Notes under the pieces: model-generated
Database searches by the model: none
Told to the model about the DNA's origin: nothing
The model's input: only the letters and a program-made list of their open reading frames with translations
Translations under genes and position numbers: made by a program
From: a virus
DNA length: 64,000 nucleotides
Direction: 5' to 3' (one strand)
Virus record (IMG/VR): IMGVR_UViG_3300033141_006329
Coordinates: 159,371 to 223,370 of that record
Part shown: positions 33,482 through 39,910 of the stretch, in pieces
How positions within the stretch are numbered: the stretch's first letter is position 1
How the letters are laid out: every line of letters starts with the position of its first letter

Positions 33482-33801
33482 CCTCCCGTTAACATAATGT
33501 TCAAGGTGTCTTTTTCCCTTAAGCGATAACTGTTCTTGTCCGGGTCTATATTATCTAATTTATTATACAATTCTTCCATACTCAAATCACTAAGAAGATC
33601 ACAAGCAATATCAACTAGTTTGCGCTTGTTTCTTCCCATATCGCACTCGAATATAATACCACTACCACGTTCTACCTCTCTTCTGAACATTATTATCTGT
33701 ATATATGTCTTCACGAAATACCTTATAATCAACTCAAACTCACCAGACCGATATGAATAGATATTTCCCTTGCATTTGAATTGATCTCTATTTATCCTCA
33801 T
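33466..33801 (-). CDS. Array family member, diverged
   Basis: A 111-residue protein: YRSGEFELIIRYF strand, RKLVDIACDLLSDLSMEELYNKL helices in two parts, LDNIDPDKNSYRLREKD, ending TLNIMLTGGCIIC. It pairs with 33788: the N/E-x-VDPEKYSPTFKE and DNIDPDKNSYRLRE regions align. Confidence 0.6.
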   Translation of the reverse strand: MRINRDQFKCKGNIYSYRSGEFELIIRYFVKTYIQIIMFRREVERGSGIIFECDMGRNKRKLVDIACDLLSDLSMEELYNKLDNIDPDKNSYRLREKDTLNIMLTGGCIIC

Positions 33802-34126
33802 ATCCTACACCCTCCCCTATCATAATTTCTAATATATCAACCTCCTTAAATGTTGGGCTATATTTTTCTGGATCTACTTTTTCAAAATTCTCATACAATA
33901 TATTCATAGGTGTTTCACTAATTATCTCACACATAATATCGGTAACTTTATCGATGCAATTTTCCAGATAATACTTAAAGCGAATGCCAAACCCTATCTC
34001 CTCATTGTCCTTAAAAATTAATACCTGGGGCTGATCAAATCGTATAACAACGACAAACTTACCGTGTTGATACCTTCGATAATTACTATTGCGAGAAACC
34101 TCAAATAAATCCTTATAATTTTTCAT
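33788..34126 (-). CDS. Array family member, pair with 33466
   Basis: A 112-residue protein from ATG 34126 (CAGGAGAGAGTT precedes). It shares YRRYQHGKFVVVIRF, CIDKVTDIMCEIISETPMN and FEKVDPEKYSPTFKE with the layout of 33466, and ends VDILEIMIGEGVGYEDK in two parts. A start at 34165 would read into the upstream gene. Confidence 0.6.
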   Translation of the reverse strand: MKNYKDLFEVSRNSNYRRYQHGKFVVVIRFDQPQVLIFKDNEEIGFGIRFKYYLENCIDKVTDIMCEIISETPMNILYENFEKVDPEKYSPTFKEVDILEIMIGEGVGYEDK

Positions 34127-34484
34127 AACTCTCTCCTGAATAATAAAAACAGTTAATGATCCCACATAGATTAATATACATACTTTCCATTGTACAATCT
34201 TTATAATGCATCTTATTCAAATGCCAATATAATCGTTCAAAACCAAATGTTGATAATAGAGAGGAAATCATATACAGATTAAAATCTAATATACCCGGCA
34301 ACCTAAAGTTTAAATTTATTGCATTATTGCTATTATTAAAAATACGTAACAGAATCCGATCAATAGGATCATGTATTATGTAATATATAGGGCTAATTCC
34401 CAACTTCTCTGTTTTATGATATGTAAAACCAAAATAATCCTTGCTCACCTGCCAATTGATGTTATATCTAACTATATCTTTCAT
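34113..34484 (-). CDS. Array family member, most diverged
   Basis: A 123-residue protein: YHKTEKLGISPIYYIIHDPID strands in two parts, helix YMISSLLSTFGFERLYWHL, ending INLCGIINCFYYSGESYEKL. Only the hydrophobic run followed by SGE marks the usual C-terminal pattern. Inclusion rests mainly on size, position and secondary structure. Confidence 0.5.
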   Translation of the reverse strand: MKDIVRYNINWQVSKDYFGFTYHKTEKLGISPIYYIIHDPIDRILLRIFNNSNNAINLNFRLPGILDFNLYMISSLLSTFGFERLYWHLNKMHYKDCTMESMYINLCGIINCFYYSGESYEKL

Positions 34485-34836
34485 CCATACCTACCCCCTT
34501 AAATATCCAATCCTCATCATGTTCAATATAATAAACATCTTCCATAATATCCCCAATATGCGGATATGCTCCTAACATACCTGCCTCAATACAATTCCTA
34601 ATAATACTAAATAAGTAGATCAGATCAATATGATTTAATCCTTTAACAGTGCATATTACTTGCATGTTACTAGACCCCTCTACATTCGGAGCTATTAAAA
34701 CCACATATTTATAGTTACCATATAATTTTATGTATACAGGATAATCATACTTATTTTCAAAGTTACTCTCTGTAGTCCATACATCATCATCTCTAAACCT
34801 CCATTCATATCCTAAACAAACTATATATCTATTCAT
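34468..34836 (-). CDS. Array family member, diverged
   Basis: A 122-residue protein: YPVYIKLYGNYKYVVLIAPN strands, VKGLNHIDLIYLFSIIRNCIE helix and the ending IEHDEDWIFKGVGMDERYS. AAGGGGGTAGG at the end forms the next gene's ribosome site. It overlaps its neighbours by 17 and 4 bases. Confidence 0.55.
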   Translation of the reverse strand: MNRYIVCLGYEWRFRDDDVWTTESNFENKYDYPVYIKLYGNYKYVVLIAPNVEGSSNMQVICTVKGLNHIDLIYLFSIIRNCIEAGMLGAYPHIGDIMEDVYYIEHDEDWIFKGVGMDERYS

Positions 34837-35129
34837 ATTTCCACCCCCTCATACATGAAATCGATCTCATAATATGTCATATGTAAAGCCGACATAAAAT
34901 GATCAAACTGTTCAATGCCATAATGTAACAAATCTAGTATACAATTAATAAAAATCCGAGCCTCGTTAGTATCACAATTCATAGTCAATACTGAATAAGG
35001 ATGAGAAAAGTTAATAGCACACCCGCCAGTACATTTGAATATCTCGATGGATTTATTTTCAATATTCATCTTATAATATGTCTCATTATCGATATCATAT
35101 CCTGAACTCCAGCTAGAATTTCTCTTCAT
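34833..35129 (-). CDS. Array family member, pair with 35113
   Basis: A 98-residue protein from ATG 35129, chosen because GGAGGCGTGGGAT precedes it. It aligns with the next gene along its length: DIDNETYYKM, IEIFKCTGGCAINFSHPYSVLTMNC (two parts), IFINCILDLLHYGIE and the ending YYEIDFMYEGVEI. The CTGGC-x-x-x-x-SHPY block is specific to this pair. Confidence 0.6.
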   Translation of the reverse strand: MKRNSSWSSGYDIDNETYYKMNIENKSIEIFKCTGGCAINFSHPYSVLTMNCDTNEARIFINCILDLLHYGIEQFDHFMSALHMTYYEIDFMYEGVEI

Positions 35130-35415
35130 ATCCCACGCCTCCATGCATGAAATCAATTTCCTCATGATGTATATATAATTTTGTCATAAAATACTCAATA
35201 TTCATGTCCAATAATTTCCTAACAATATCAATGAAAATTACACCATCTAATATATTACAACTCATTGTTAAACACTGGTAAGGGTGAGAATAAACAACAA
35301 CACAACCACCAAGATAACATTCAAATAGGTCTAATCTCTTTTTACCACCAAATGTATAATATAAATTACTATCAGTGTCATGATCACTCATCCAACCATT
35401 CGGATAATTTTTCAT
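35113..35415 (-). CDS. Array family member, first gene of the block
   Basis: A 100-residue protein from ATG 35415 (GAAAGGAGATATAAAA precedes). Its LFECYLGGCVVVYSHPYQCL block matches 34833, and it ends HEEIDFMHGGVGYEEKF. As the promoter-proximal gene it is transcribed from the leftward motif at 35445. The GGAGGC that codes its Gly-Gly is also the ribosome site of the next gene. Confidence 0.6.
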   Translation of the reverse strand: MKNYPNGWMSDHDTDSNLYYTFGGKKRLDLFECYLGGCVVVYSHPYQCLTMSCNILDGVIFIDIVRKLLDMNIEYFMTKLYIHHEEIDFMHGGVGYEEKF

Positions 35416-35444
35416 TTTTATATCTCCTTTCAAAAATTAACAAT

Positions 35445-35458
35445 AAAATATTTTGTCC
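35445..35458 (-). promoter_or_regulatory. Leftward promoter-like motif driving the small-gene array
   Basis: GGACAAAATATTTT on the minus strand, 29 bases upstream of the first array gene. It is a weaker match that keeps the GGACAAA half. It lies back to back with the rightward motif at 35472. Confidence 0.5.
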
Positions 35459-35471
35459 TCTTAATCATAAA

Positions 35472-35485
35472 GGACAAATTATAAA
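35472..35485 (+). promoter_or_regulatory. Phage promoter-like motif GGACAAATTATAAA
   Basis: One mismatch from consensus. No gene follows within 190 bases; two hairpins follow instead, and a second copy of the motif serves the tail-tube gene. Confidence 0.6.
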
Positions 35486-35486
35486 G

Positions 35487-35560
35487 ACATGTCACCTCAA
35501 TAAAGCCCCTCATAGGTGACACATAGGGTCGGTTCCTTATATGGATCCGGCCCATTTATT
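35487..35560 (+). ncRNA. Candidate small structured RNA
   Basis: Directly after a promoter motif there is a perfect TGTCACCT/AGGTGACA stem (35490-35497 with 35514-35521). A terminator-like stem, GGGTCGG with CCGGCCC (35526-35553, extended by TCC/GGA inside), follows, with ATTTATTTATA after it. No start codon with a ribosome site opens a frame here. A transcript of about 70 bases with two hairpins is predicted. Confidence 0.4.
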
Positions 35561-35615
35561 TATATCAAAATCCACATACCTAAACATATAATCCCTCTCA
35601 GATAAGAATTATAAA

Positions 35616-35629
35616 GGACAAACTATAAA
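35616..35629 (+). promoter_or_regulatory. Phage promoter-like motif GGACAAACTATAAA
   Basis: Perfect consensus, 48 bases upstream of the tail-tube gene. Confidence 0.75.
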
Positions 35630-35677
35630 CAAGATTATTTCATATAGTTAATCATATATTAAAAAGGAGAATTAGAA

Positions 35678-36412
35678 ATGGGATTACCAAATAGTTTTAA
35701 AAGTATTACAGAGAATGGTTTTTCTAGAAAATGGGGAGGCGCACAATCAAGTACTGTTGATCCTTATATTTCAGGATATTTTCATACTAACTGGGCATAT
35801 ATACCAAATACATTGGTAGATCAAGTCAAAGTACCCGCAGGACCGGATGGGATAGAAAATATAGGCAATATTCAAGAGATACTAAGATCATCTTGTCTTG
35901 CTGTAACACTACCTGGTGGTACGGTAAACAAGGCTGAGTTTTCAGGGCTTGGTGGGATCAAATGGGCCGCGCCTACAAATGTAGAATTCGATAATACAGT
36001 AACCGTAAAATTCTTAGAATTTTCTGGATTACCAATAATGTCTATTGTTAGTGGTTGGGTAAGATTGATAAGAGATTATAGAGCAGGTGTCAGTCCACTT
36101 AAAGCCGGTACCTATGGTAAATCCAATTATGCTGGTACTATGTATTACTGGACCACTCAACCAGATGGTATACAGGTTGAGTATGCTGCTTGTATATCAG
36201 GCATGTTTCCAATGAAGGATCCTATGGATCAATTTGGTGGAGATCTTACTACTTATGATAAATTAGAAATGGATATTGATTTTAATGCTGATTACGTATG
36301 GCGAGAGAGTTGGGTTTACGATAGATGCACAACATTGTCTGCGGCATTGGCTGCACAGATTGAAACGCCGATTAATGCTTATGGTGCTACTACTGAACCT
36401 GCTGGCGCATAA
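35678..36412 (+). CDS. Tail tube protein
   Basis: A 244-residue protein. Context (own strong promoter motif, single-gene unit with terminator), size and a beta-strand-rich sequence fit a T4 gp19-like tube protein. Recognisable parts are LVDQVKVPAGPDGIENIG, FLEFSGLPIMSIVSGWVRLIRD (two parts), a YYWTTQPDGIQVEYAACISGMFP stretch (two parts), and a DLTTYDKLEMDIDFNADYV strand close to the end. Stacked hexamers of such a protein form the channel inside the sheath. AAAAGGAG precedes the ATG. The sheath lies 18 kb away, which is unusual. Confidence 0.75.
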   Translation: MGLPNSFKSITENGFSRKWGGAQSSTVDPYISGYFHTNWAYIPNTLVDQVKVPAGPDGIENIGNIQEILRSSCLAVTLPGGTVNKAEFSGLGGIKWAAPTNVEFDNTVTVKFLEFSGLPIMSIVSGWVRLIRDYRAGVSPLKAGTYGKSNYAGTMYYWTTQPDGIQVEYAACISGMFPMKDPMDQFGGDLTTYDKLEMDIDFNADYVWRESWVYDRCTTLSAALAAQIETPINAYGATTEPAGA

Positions 36413-36436
36413 ATAATATTACAATAAAAAATCAAT

Positions 36437-36467
36437 GGGGTAGAGCATTTGTCTCTGCCCCTCTTTT
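36437..36467 (+). terminator. Rho-independent terminator after the tube gene
   Basis: GGGGTAGAG pairs with CTCTGCCCC (one G-U) around CATTTGT, followed by TCTTTTCC. Confidence 0.75.
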
Positions 36468-36505
36468 CCTCAATAAAAAATTTAAATAAAAACTCATTTC
36501 TCTTA

Positions 36506-36530
36506 TCATAATTTAATATATATAATAGAA
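36506..36530. repeat. AT-rich upstream repeat, copy 2
   Basis: A 25-base string identical to 60328-60352 (core TCATAATTTAATATATATAA). It lies 9 bases upstream of a GGACAAACTAAAAA motif. Confidence 0.55.
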
Positions 36531-36538
36531 TTCAATAA

Positions 36539-36552
36539 GGACAAACTAAAAA
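36539..36552 (+). promoter_or_regulatory. Phage promoter-like motif GGACAAACTAAAAA
   Basis: One mismatch from consensus, 49 bases upstream of the chaperone-like gene at 36602. Confidence 0.65.
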
Positions 36553-36601
36553 CAAAAGTTAAATCACGAGGGAATTAAAACAATTAAGAGGAGGGGTAAG
36601 T

Positions 36602-37645
36602 ATGCCTATATTCAAAGGATTTAATATTGAGTATCCACATTATACAGTAGTGTGCCCGCAAACAGGATATACGTATGATGTAAGATCATTGAATGTCATG
36701 GAGACGGAAAAGCTTAAGGGATCATTAACAGTTCCTGCAAAAACATCAGCTCTATTAAATGAGATGTTGTGGAAATCGTTAGTAGCAAAACCTAACGGTA
36801 TAACATCATTTGATAATTTTAAACAAGAAACAACTTTGAGAGACAGAGAAGCTCTAGTGTATGCATTGTATATTTCTACATTTGGAGAGGATCGAGATTT
36901 TGATGTTAGGTGCAGGTCTTGTAGTAAAGAACAAACTATAAAAATTAATCTATCAAAAATATTTTCTATGGAAGCATATCCTGTCAGCATGGCTATGAAG
37001 AATTCATATAAAGTCGCAAAGGCAGTAGATGATGAAGTATATGATCCAATTGTAGAAAATTCTATATTGAAAAATCAAAAACCTGAAGGTATGCCAGCGC
37101 ATTTATCCAATCTCGAATTTGGAGATGATGATGACGATGGTATAACATTAGGTTCTAAACCAGGACAACCAAAAGTAGAAATACCAAAGGTTGAGGAGAA
37201 AAAAGAAGAAAAACCCGAAGAAGAAAATAATCCAGACAGCATATTAACCAAAAGAATTGATTTGGAATTACCAATATCCAAAGTACACGCTATCTTAAAA
37301 CAACCTACTCTAATAGATGAGGAAAAAGTATTAAATTCAATCCCATTTGCACAAAGGAAGCAAACAGATCTTATGAGCGAGACTCTTATAATAGATAGAT
37401 TTGAACAATATGAGTTGGGAGCAAAAGTACCTTCAATTATAGTAGCAGATAGAAATGATGTTCTTTATGGATATCAGACCTTGCCACCTTTAGATAAAAT
37501 AGAGATATACAAAAAATTTAGAGATACATTTGGTAAATATGGTATAGAATTAAAAACAGGCTATGTTTGTTCAAGCTGTGGTGAGAGCCAGGAATTGGAG
37601 GTGGACATTGTTGTCCAGTTCTTTCGAATCCTTGCAACGATGTAA
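36602..37645 (+). CDS. Putative tail assembly chaperone / T4 gp26-like baseplate protein
   Basis: A 347-residue protein starting MPIFKGFNIEYPHYTVVCPQ. It has two CxxC pairs: CRSC (about 101-104) and CSSC near residue 324, probably one zinc site built from distant parts. A charged Glu/Lys/Pro linker (about 195-220) separates the halves. Its place right after the tube gene, its domain layout and the overlapping second frame fit the baseplate-hub or tape-measure chaperone genes of myoviruses (T4 gp26 type). No catalytic motif is visible. GAGGAGGGG precedes the ATG. Confidence 0.5.
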   Translation: MPIFKGFNIEYPHYTVVCPQTGYTYDVRSLNVMETEKLKGSLTVPAKTSALLNEMLWKSLVAKPNGITSFDNFKQETTLRDREALVYALYISTFGEDRDFDVRCRSCSKEQTIKINLSKIFSMEAYPVSMAMKNSYKVAKAVDDEVYDPIVENSILKNQKPEGMPAHLSNLEFGDDDDDGITLGSKPGQPKVEIPKVEEKKEEKPEEENNPDSILTKRIDLELPISKVHAILKQPTLIDEEKVLNSIPFAQRKQTDLMSETLIIDRFEQYELGAKVPSIIVADRNDVLYGYQTLPPLDKIEIYKKFRDTFGKYGIELKTGYVCSSCGESQELEVDIVVQFFRILATM

Positions 37646-37871
37646 TGATATAGAAAATTTTAGGAAAGTTTTACATGAGAATATAAGGTCTCTGATGGAA
37701 ATGATGCACGAGTCATGGTTATCAATAATGTATATGCCTTATAGATTTTTTATGGATACACTTCAATGGAAGATAGATTTAGAAGAAGAAAAGAAGAAAC
37801 GTTTAGAAGAGCAGACCAAGGGCGATAGAATAACAGGACATTCTACTCCAAGACATCTGAAGAAAGGTTAA
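37608..37871 (+). CDS. Second-frame partner of the chaperone-like gene
   Basis: An 87-residue helical protein in the +1 (or -2) frame, overlapping the previous gene by 38 bases. The start is proposed at TTG 37608 because GGAGGTGG lies 4 bases upstream; an ATG at 37563 has no ribosome site. The sequence IMYMPYRFFMDTLQWKIDLE followed by a Glu/Lys tail resembles the MPYxxR-helix ending of tail chaperones, so production as a frameshifted extension of the upstream protein is an alternative to TTG initiation. Confidence 0.55.
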   Translation: MLSSSFESLQRCNDIENFRKVLHENIRSLMEMMHESWLSIMYMPYRFFMDTLQWKIDLEEEKKKRLEEQTKGDRITGHSTPRHLKKG

Positions 37872-37874
37872 ATA

Positions 37875-38201
37875 ATGACGCTGAAGAAATTTGCGGCTAT
37901 AGTATCAATTATTACTGGGTTGGTTGCGATAATAGCAATTGGTACAAGAGTTGATAGTAGATGGGCCAAAGCAGATGATGTTGAGATAGTAATGATGCAG
38001 CAACAACAGTTATCAATGCGATTAGATAGGAAAATTCTCGAGGATAGTGCGCAAGGCATTCAAAATAGAATTTGGAAGTTGGAGGACAGGTATGGAACAA
38101 TTGATAAGATGCCCGCCGTTGTTAGAGAAGAATACAGACAATTGAAAGTCAGGCTAGATCAGATTTATAAACAGTTGGATACCTACAATAAGATACAATA
38201 G
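37875..38201 (+). CDS. Membrane-anchored coiled-coil protein
   Basis: A 108-residue protein. A single N-terminal hydrophobic segment (about 6-24, FAAIVSIITGLVAIIAIG) is followed by an external helical part with MMQQQQLSMRLDRKIL and a second helix (about 85-106). It may be an anchor or an inner-spanin-like protein; there is no lysis gene next to it. It starts three bases after the preceding stop. Confidence 0.55.
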   Translation: MTLKKFAAIVSIITGLVAIIAIGTRVDSRWAKADDVEIVMMQQQQLSMRLDRKILEDSAQGIQNRIWKLEDRYGTIDKMPAVVREEYRQLKVRLDQIYKQLDTYNKIQ

Positions 38202-38211
38202 TTGGTGTAGT

Positions 38212-38242
38212 GGGGCTGTCTTTTTGGGCAGCCCTTTCTTTT
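38212..38242 (+). terminator. Rho-independent terminator
   Basis: GGGCTG pairs with CAGCCC (38213-38218 with 38229-38234), followed by TTTCTTTTC. It ends the 36602-38201 unit just before the next promoter motif. Confidence 0.7.
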
Positions 38243-38250
38243 CATCATAA

Positions 38251-38264
38251 GGACAAACTATAAA
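38251..38264 (+). promoter_or_regulatory. Phage promoter-like motif GGACAAACTATAAA
   Basis: Perfect consensus. It ends only 14 bases before the ATG at 38279, which limits where transcription can start. Confidence 0.75.
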
Positions 38265-38278
38265 CAGAGGAATTATAT

Positions 38279-38704
38279 ATGGCAAATAAGGGATTGGAAG
38301 CATTTCTTAAGAAGGTACCAGGAACAAAAAAAGAATTGCGAGACGTAGATGATAGAATAACACAGTCTGGTGATCTGAAAGAACTTAGTGGTATTGATGT
38401 AATAATAAAAAGTTTATCCAGATTATTATTGATACCATCTGGAACCTATATACACGATCCAGAAATAGGTACCAGTCTATATAAGTATATATTTGAGCCG
38501 GTAGACGAAAGGACAAAAACTTCTATAGAACAAGTAATTGCTGCTGCCATATCTCGTTTTGAAAATAGGGCAAAAATAGATTTTGAGGTATTATTCTTTT
38601 CTAATAAGAAAGGATTTCGTATAGATTTATTTATAGAATATGATGGTAAGAAAAAATCTGTTTCTATAAATGTAGATGAGTCAATGCTCAAGACATTGAC
38701 ATAG
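38279..38704 (+). CDS. Baseplate wedge protein, T4 gp25/lysozyme-like fold family
   Basis: A 141-residue protein. The family signature is clear: IDVIIKSLSRLLLIPSGTYIHDPEIGTSLYKYIFEP (about 38-73, several parts), then D-x-x-T-K-T-S-I-E-Q-V-I-A-A-A-I helix and a FENRAKIDFEVLF strand. gp25 forms the baseplate core with the gp6-type wedge and starts sheath assembly. It heads a rightward operon that also contains the gp6/J-like gene. CAGAGGAA precedes the ATG. Confidence 0.85.
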   Translation: MANKGLEAFLKKVPGTKKELRDVDDRITQSGDLKELSGIDVIIKSLSRLLLIPSGTYIHDPEIGTSLYKYIFEPVDERTKTSIEQVIAAAISRFENRAKIDFEVLFFSNKKGFRIDLFIEYDGKKKSVSINVDESMLKTLT

Positions 38705-38714
38705 CGAGGATATA

Positions 38715-39233
38715 ATGATAAGCAAAAAATATATTGACAAACTTGCACATGCTGCTGCCACGTCCCCTAAAAATAATTTACCAGAACCAACTGAACAACA
38801 GAAAAAATCCGGCCTATATAAAAAGGGTCATATTAAGTTGCAAGGGTTGGACATAAGCATAGAAAATCCTGAGGGAAGTTTCCGCACAGGAGTCAGTCCG
38901 GCTGGTAAAACCTGGAAGAGTAAACTATACTCACACTATGGTTATATTAAAGGAAAAGATAATATAGGTAAGGATGGAGATCCCGTAGATGTGTTCATTG
39001 GACCAAAACCAGAAAGTAAAATGGTTTATATTGTAAATCAAAAAAATGATAAAGATGAATTTGATGAGCATAAAATTATGGTAGGATGGGATAAAATAAA
39101 GGATGCGGTGGGTGGATATCTTAAAAATTATGAGCCAAATTGGGATGGTATAATGTCTGTTCATAGATTATCTATGGATGGATTTAAGAACTGGTTGGAT
39201 AATGGTAATAAGAAGAGGCCATTTAAGGAATAA
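38715..39233 (+). CDS. InPase-domain (inorganic-pyrophosphatase-like) protein
   Basis: A 172-residue protein. From residue 44 it follows the pattern of a small pyrophosphatase-like domain seen in phage and polymorphic-toxin proteins: ISIENPEGSFRTGV, KTWKSKLYSHYGYIKG, DGDPVDVFIGP (87-97), VYIVNQ, FDEHKIMVGW (116-125) and a closing WDGIMSVHRLSMDGFKNWL in parts. The D-G-D-x-x-D-V cluster is the likely metal site. Its presence between two baseplate genes is unusual; it could be a virion-bound or injected enzyme. GCGAGGATATA precedes the ATG. Confidence 0.65.
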   Translation: MISKKYIDKLAHAAATSPKNNLPEPTEQQKKSGLYKKGHIKLQGLDISIENPEGSFRTGVSPAGKTWKSKLYSHYGYIKGKDNIGKDGDPVDVFIGPKPESKMVYIVNQKNDKDEFDEHKIMVGWDKIKDAVGGYLKNYEPNWDGIMSVHRLSMDGFKNWLDNGNKKRPFKE

Positions 39234-39235
39234 TT

Positions 39236-39898
39236 ATGGAACCATATATTCGCAATTTTAATTATTTTCAAAATTATTACGATACTGTATATGACATATA
39301 TTCCGAACACTATCCCGCATATCCGGTTATATACTATTCGATAAATTGGGGAGATTCCATTTATGATAAGGGCACACTAGATGCTGGAACGTATGAAAAA
39401 AACGGTGTAGGAGAGCTTACAGGGATAAAGTTTAAGAAGATACTATTCTTGCCTGTCTATGGGATAGAACAAGTTCAGCCTACGTATAATGCCGATGAAA
39501 AGGGCCATAATATGTTCGAATCAGAGAGAACTCAAGTTATAATCCCTAGTAATTATGGATTGGTTCCTGGTGAATGGGATGTTGTACATTTCATACAAGA
39601 TTTCACATCACCAGAAAATTTTGAGAATGGTCCTATATTTGTAGTACATAATGTTAATACTGCAACTATGGGAAACCTGACACACTATCAGTGTAAATTA
39701 AAAGCAGCACCATACAGTCTACAATATGTTAAAGATCAAGTAACAAGTTACTATATGTTTGTAGACCTTACAAAAAGAATACACAGATTAGATACTGCAC
39801 ATATAATGAACAAATTACAACAGAGATCCGGCACGATAACAGATAGACTAAGTAGTTTATTTGATTGTTGCACAGGTTTTTATTTAAAAGAGGGGTAG
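39236..39898 (+). CDS. Putative baseplate/neck structural protein
   Basis: A 220-residue protein starting two bases after the upstream stop. It has an aromatic-rich N-terminus (Tyr and Phe dense over 1-60), a beta-rich middle and a helical C-terminus with two Cys (CC near residue 212). No family is recognised. Its place between the gp25- and gp6-like genes makes it a wedge-associated component. Confidence 0.5.
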   Translation: MEPYIRNFNYFQNYYDTVYDIYSEHYPAYPVIYYSINWGDSIYDKGTLDAGTYEKNGVGELTGIKFKKILFLPVYGIEQVQPTYNADEKGHNMFESERTQVIIPSNYGLVPGEWDVVHFIQDFTSPENFENGPIFVVHNVNTATMGNLTHYQCKLKAAPYSLQYVKDQVTSYYMFVDLTKRIHRLDTAHIMNKLQQRSGTITDRLSSLFDCCTGFYLKEG

Positions 39899-39910
39899 GT
39901 GAAAAAATAA

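Noticed and set aside
35487-35560. Possible tRNA
   Set aside because: The stems do not form a cloverleaf and there is no acceptor pairing or anticodon arm; kept only as a candidate small RNA.
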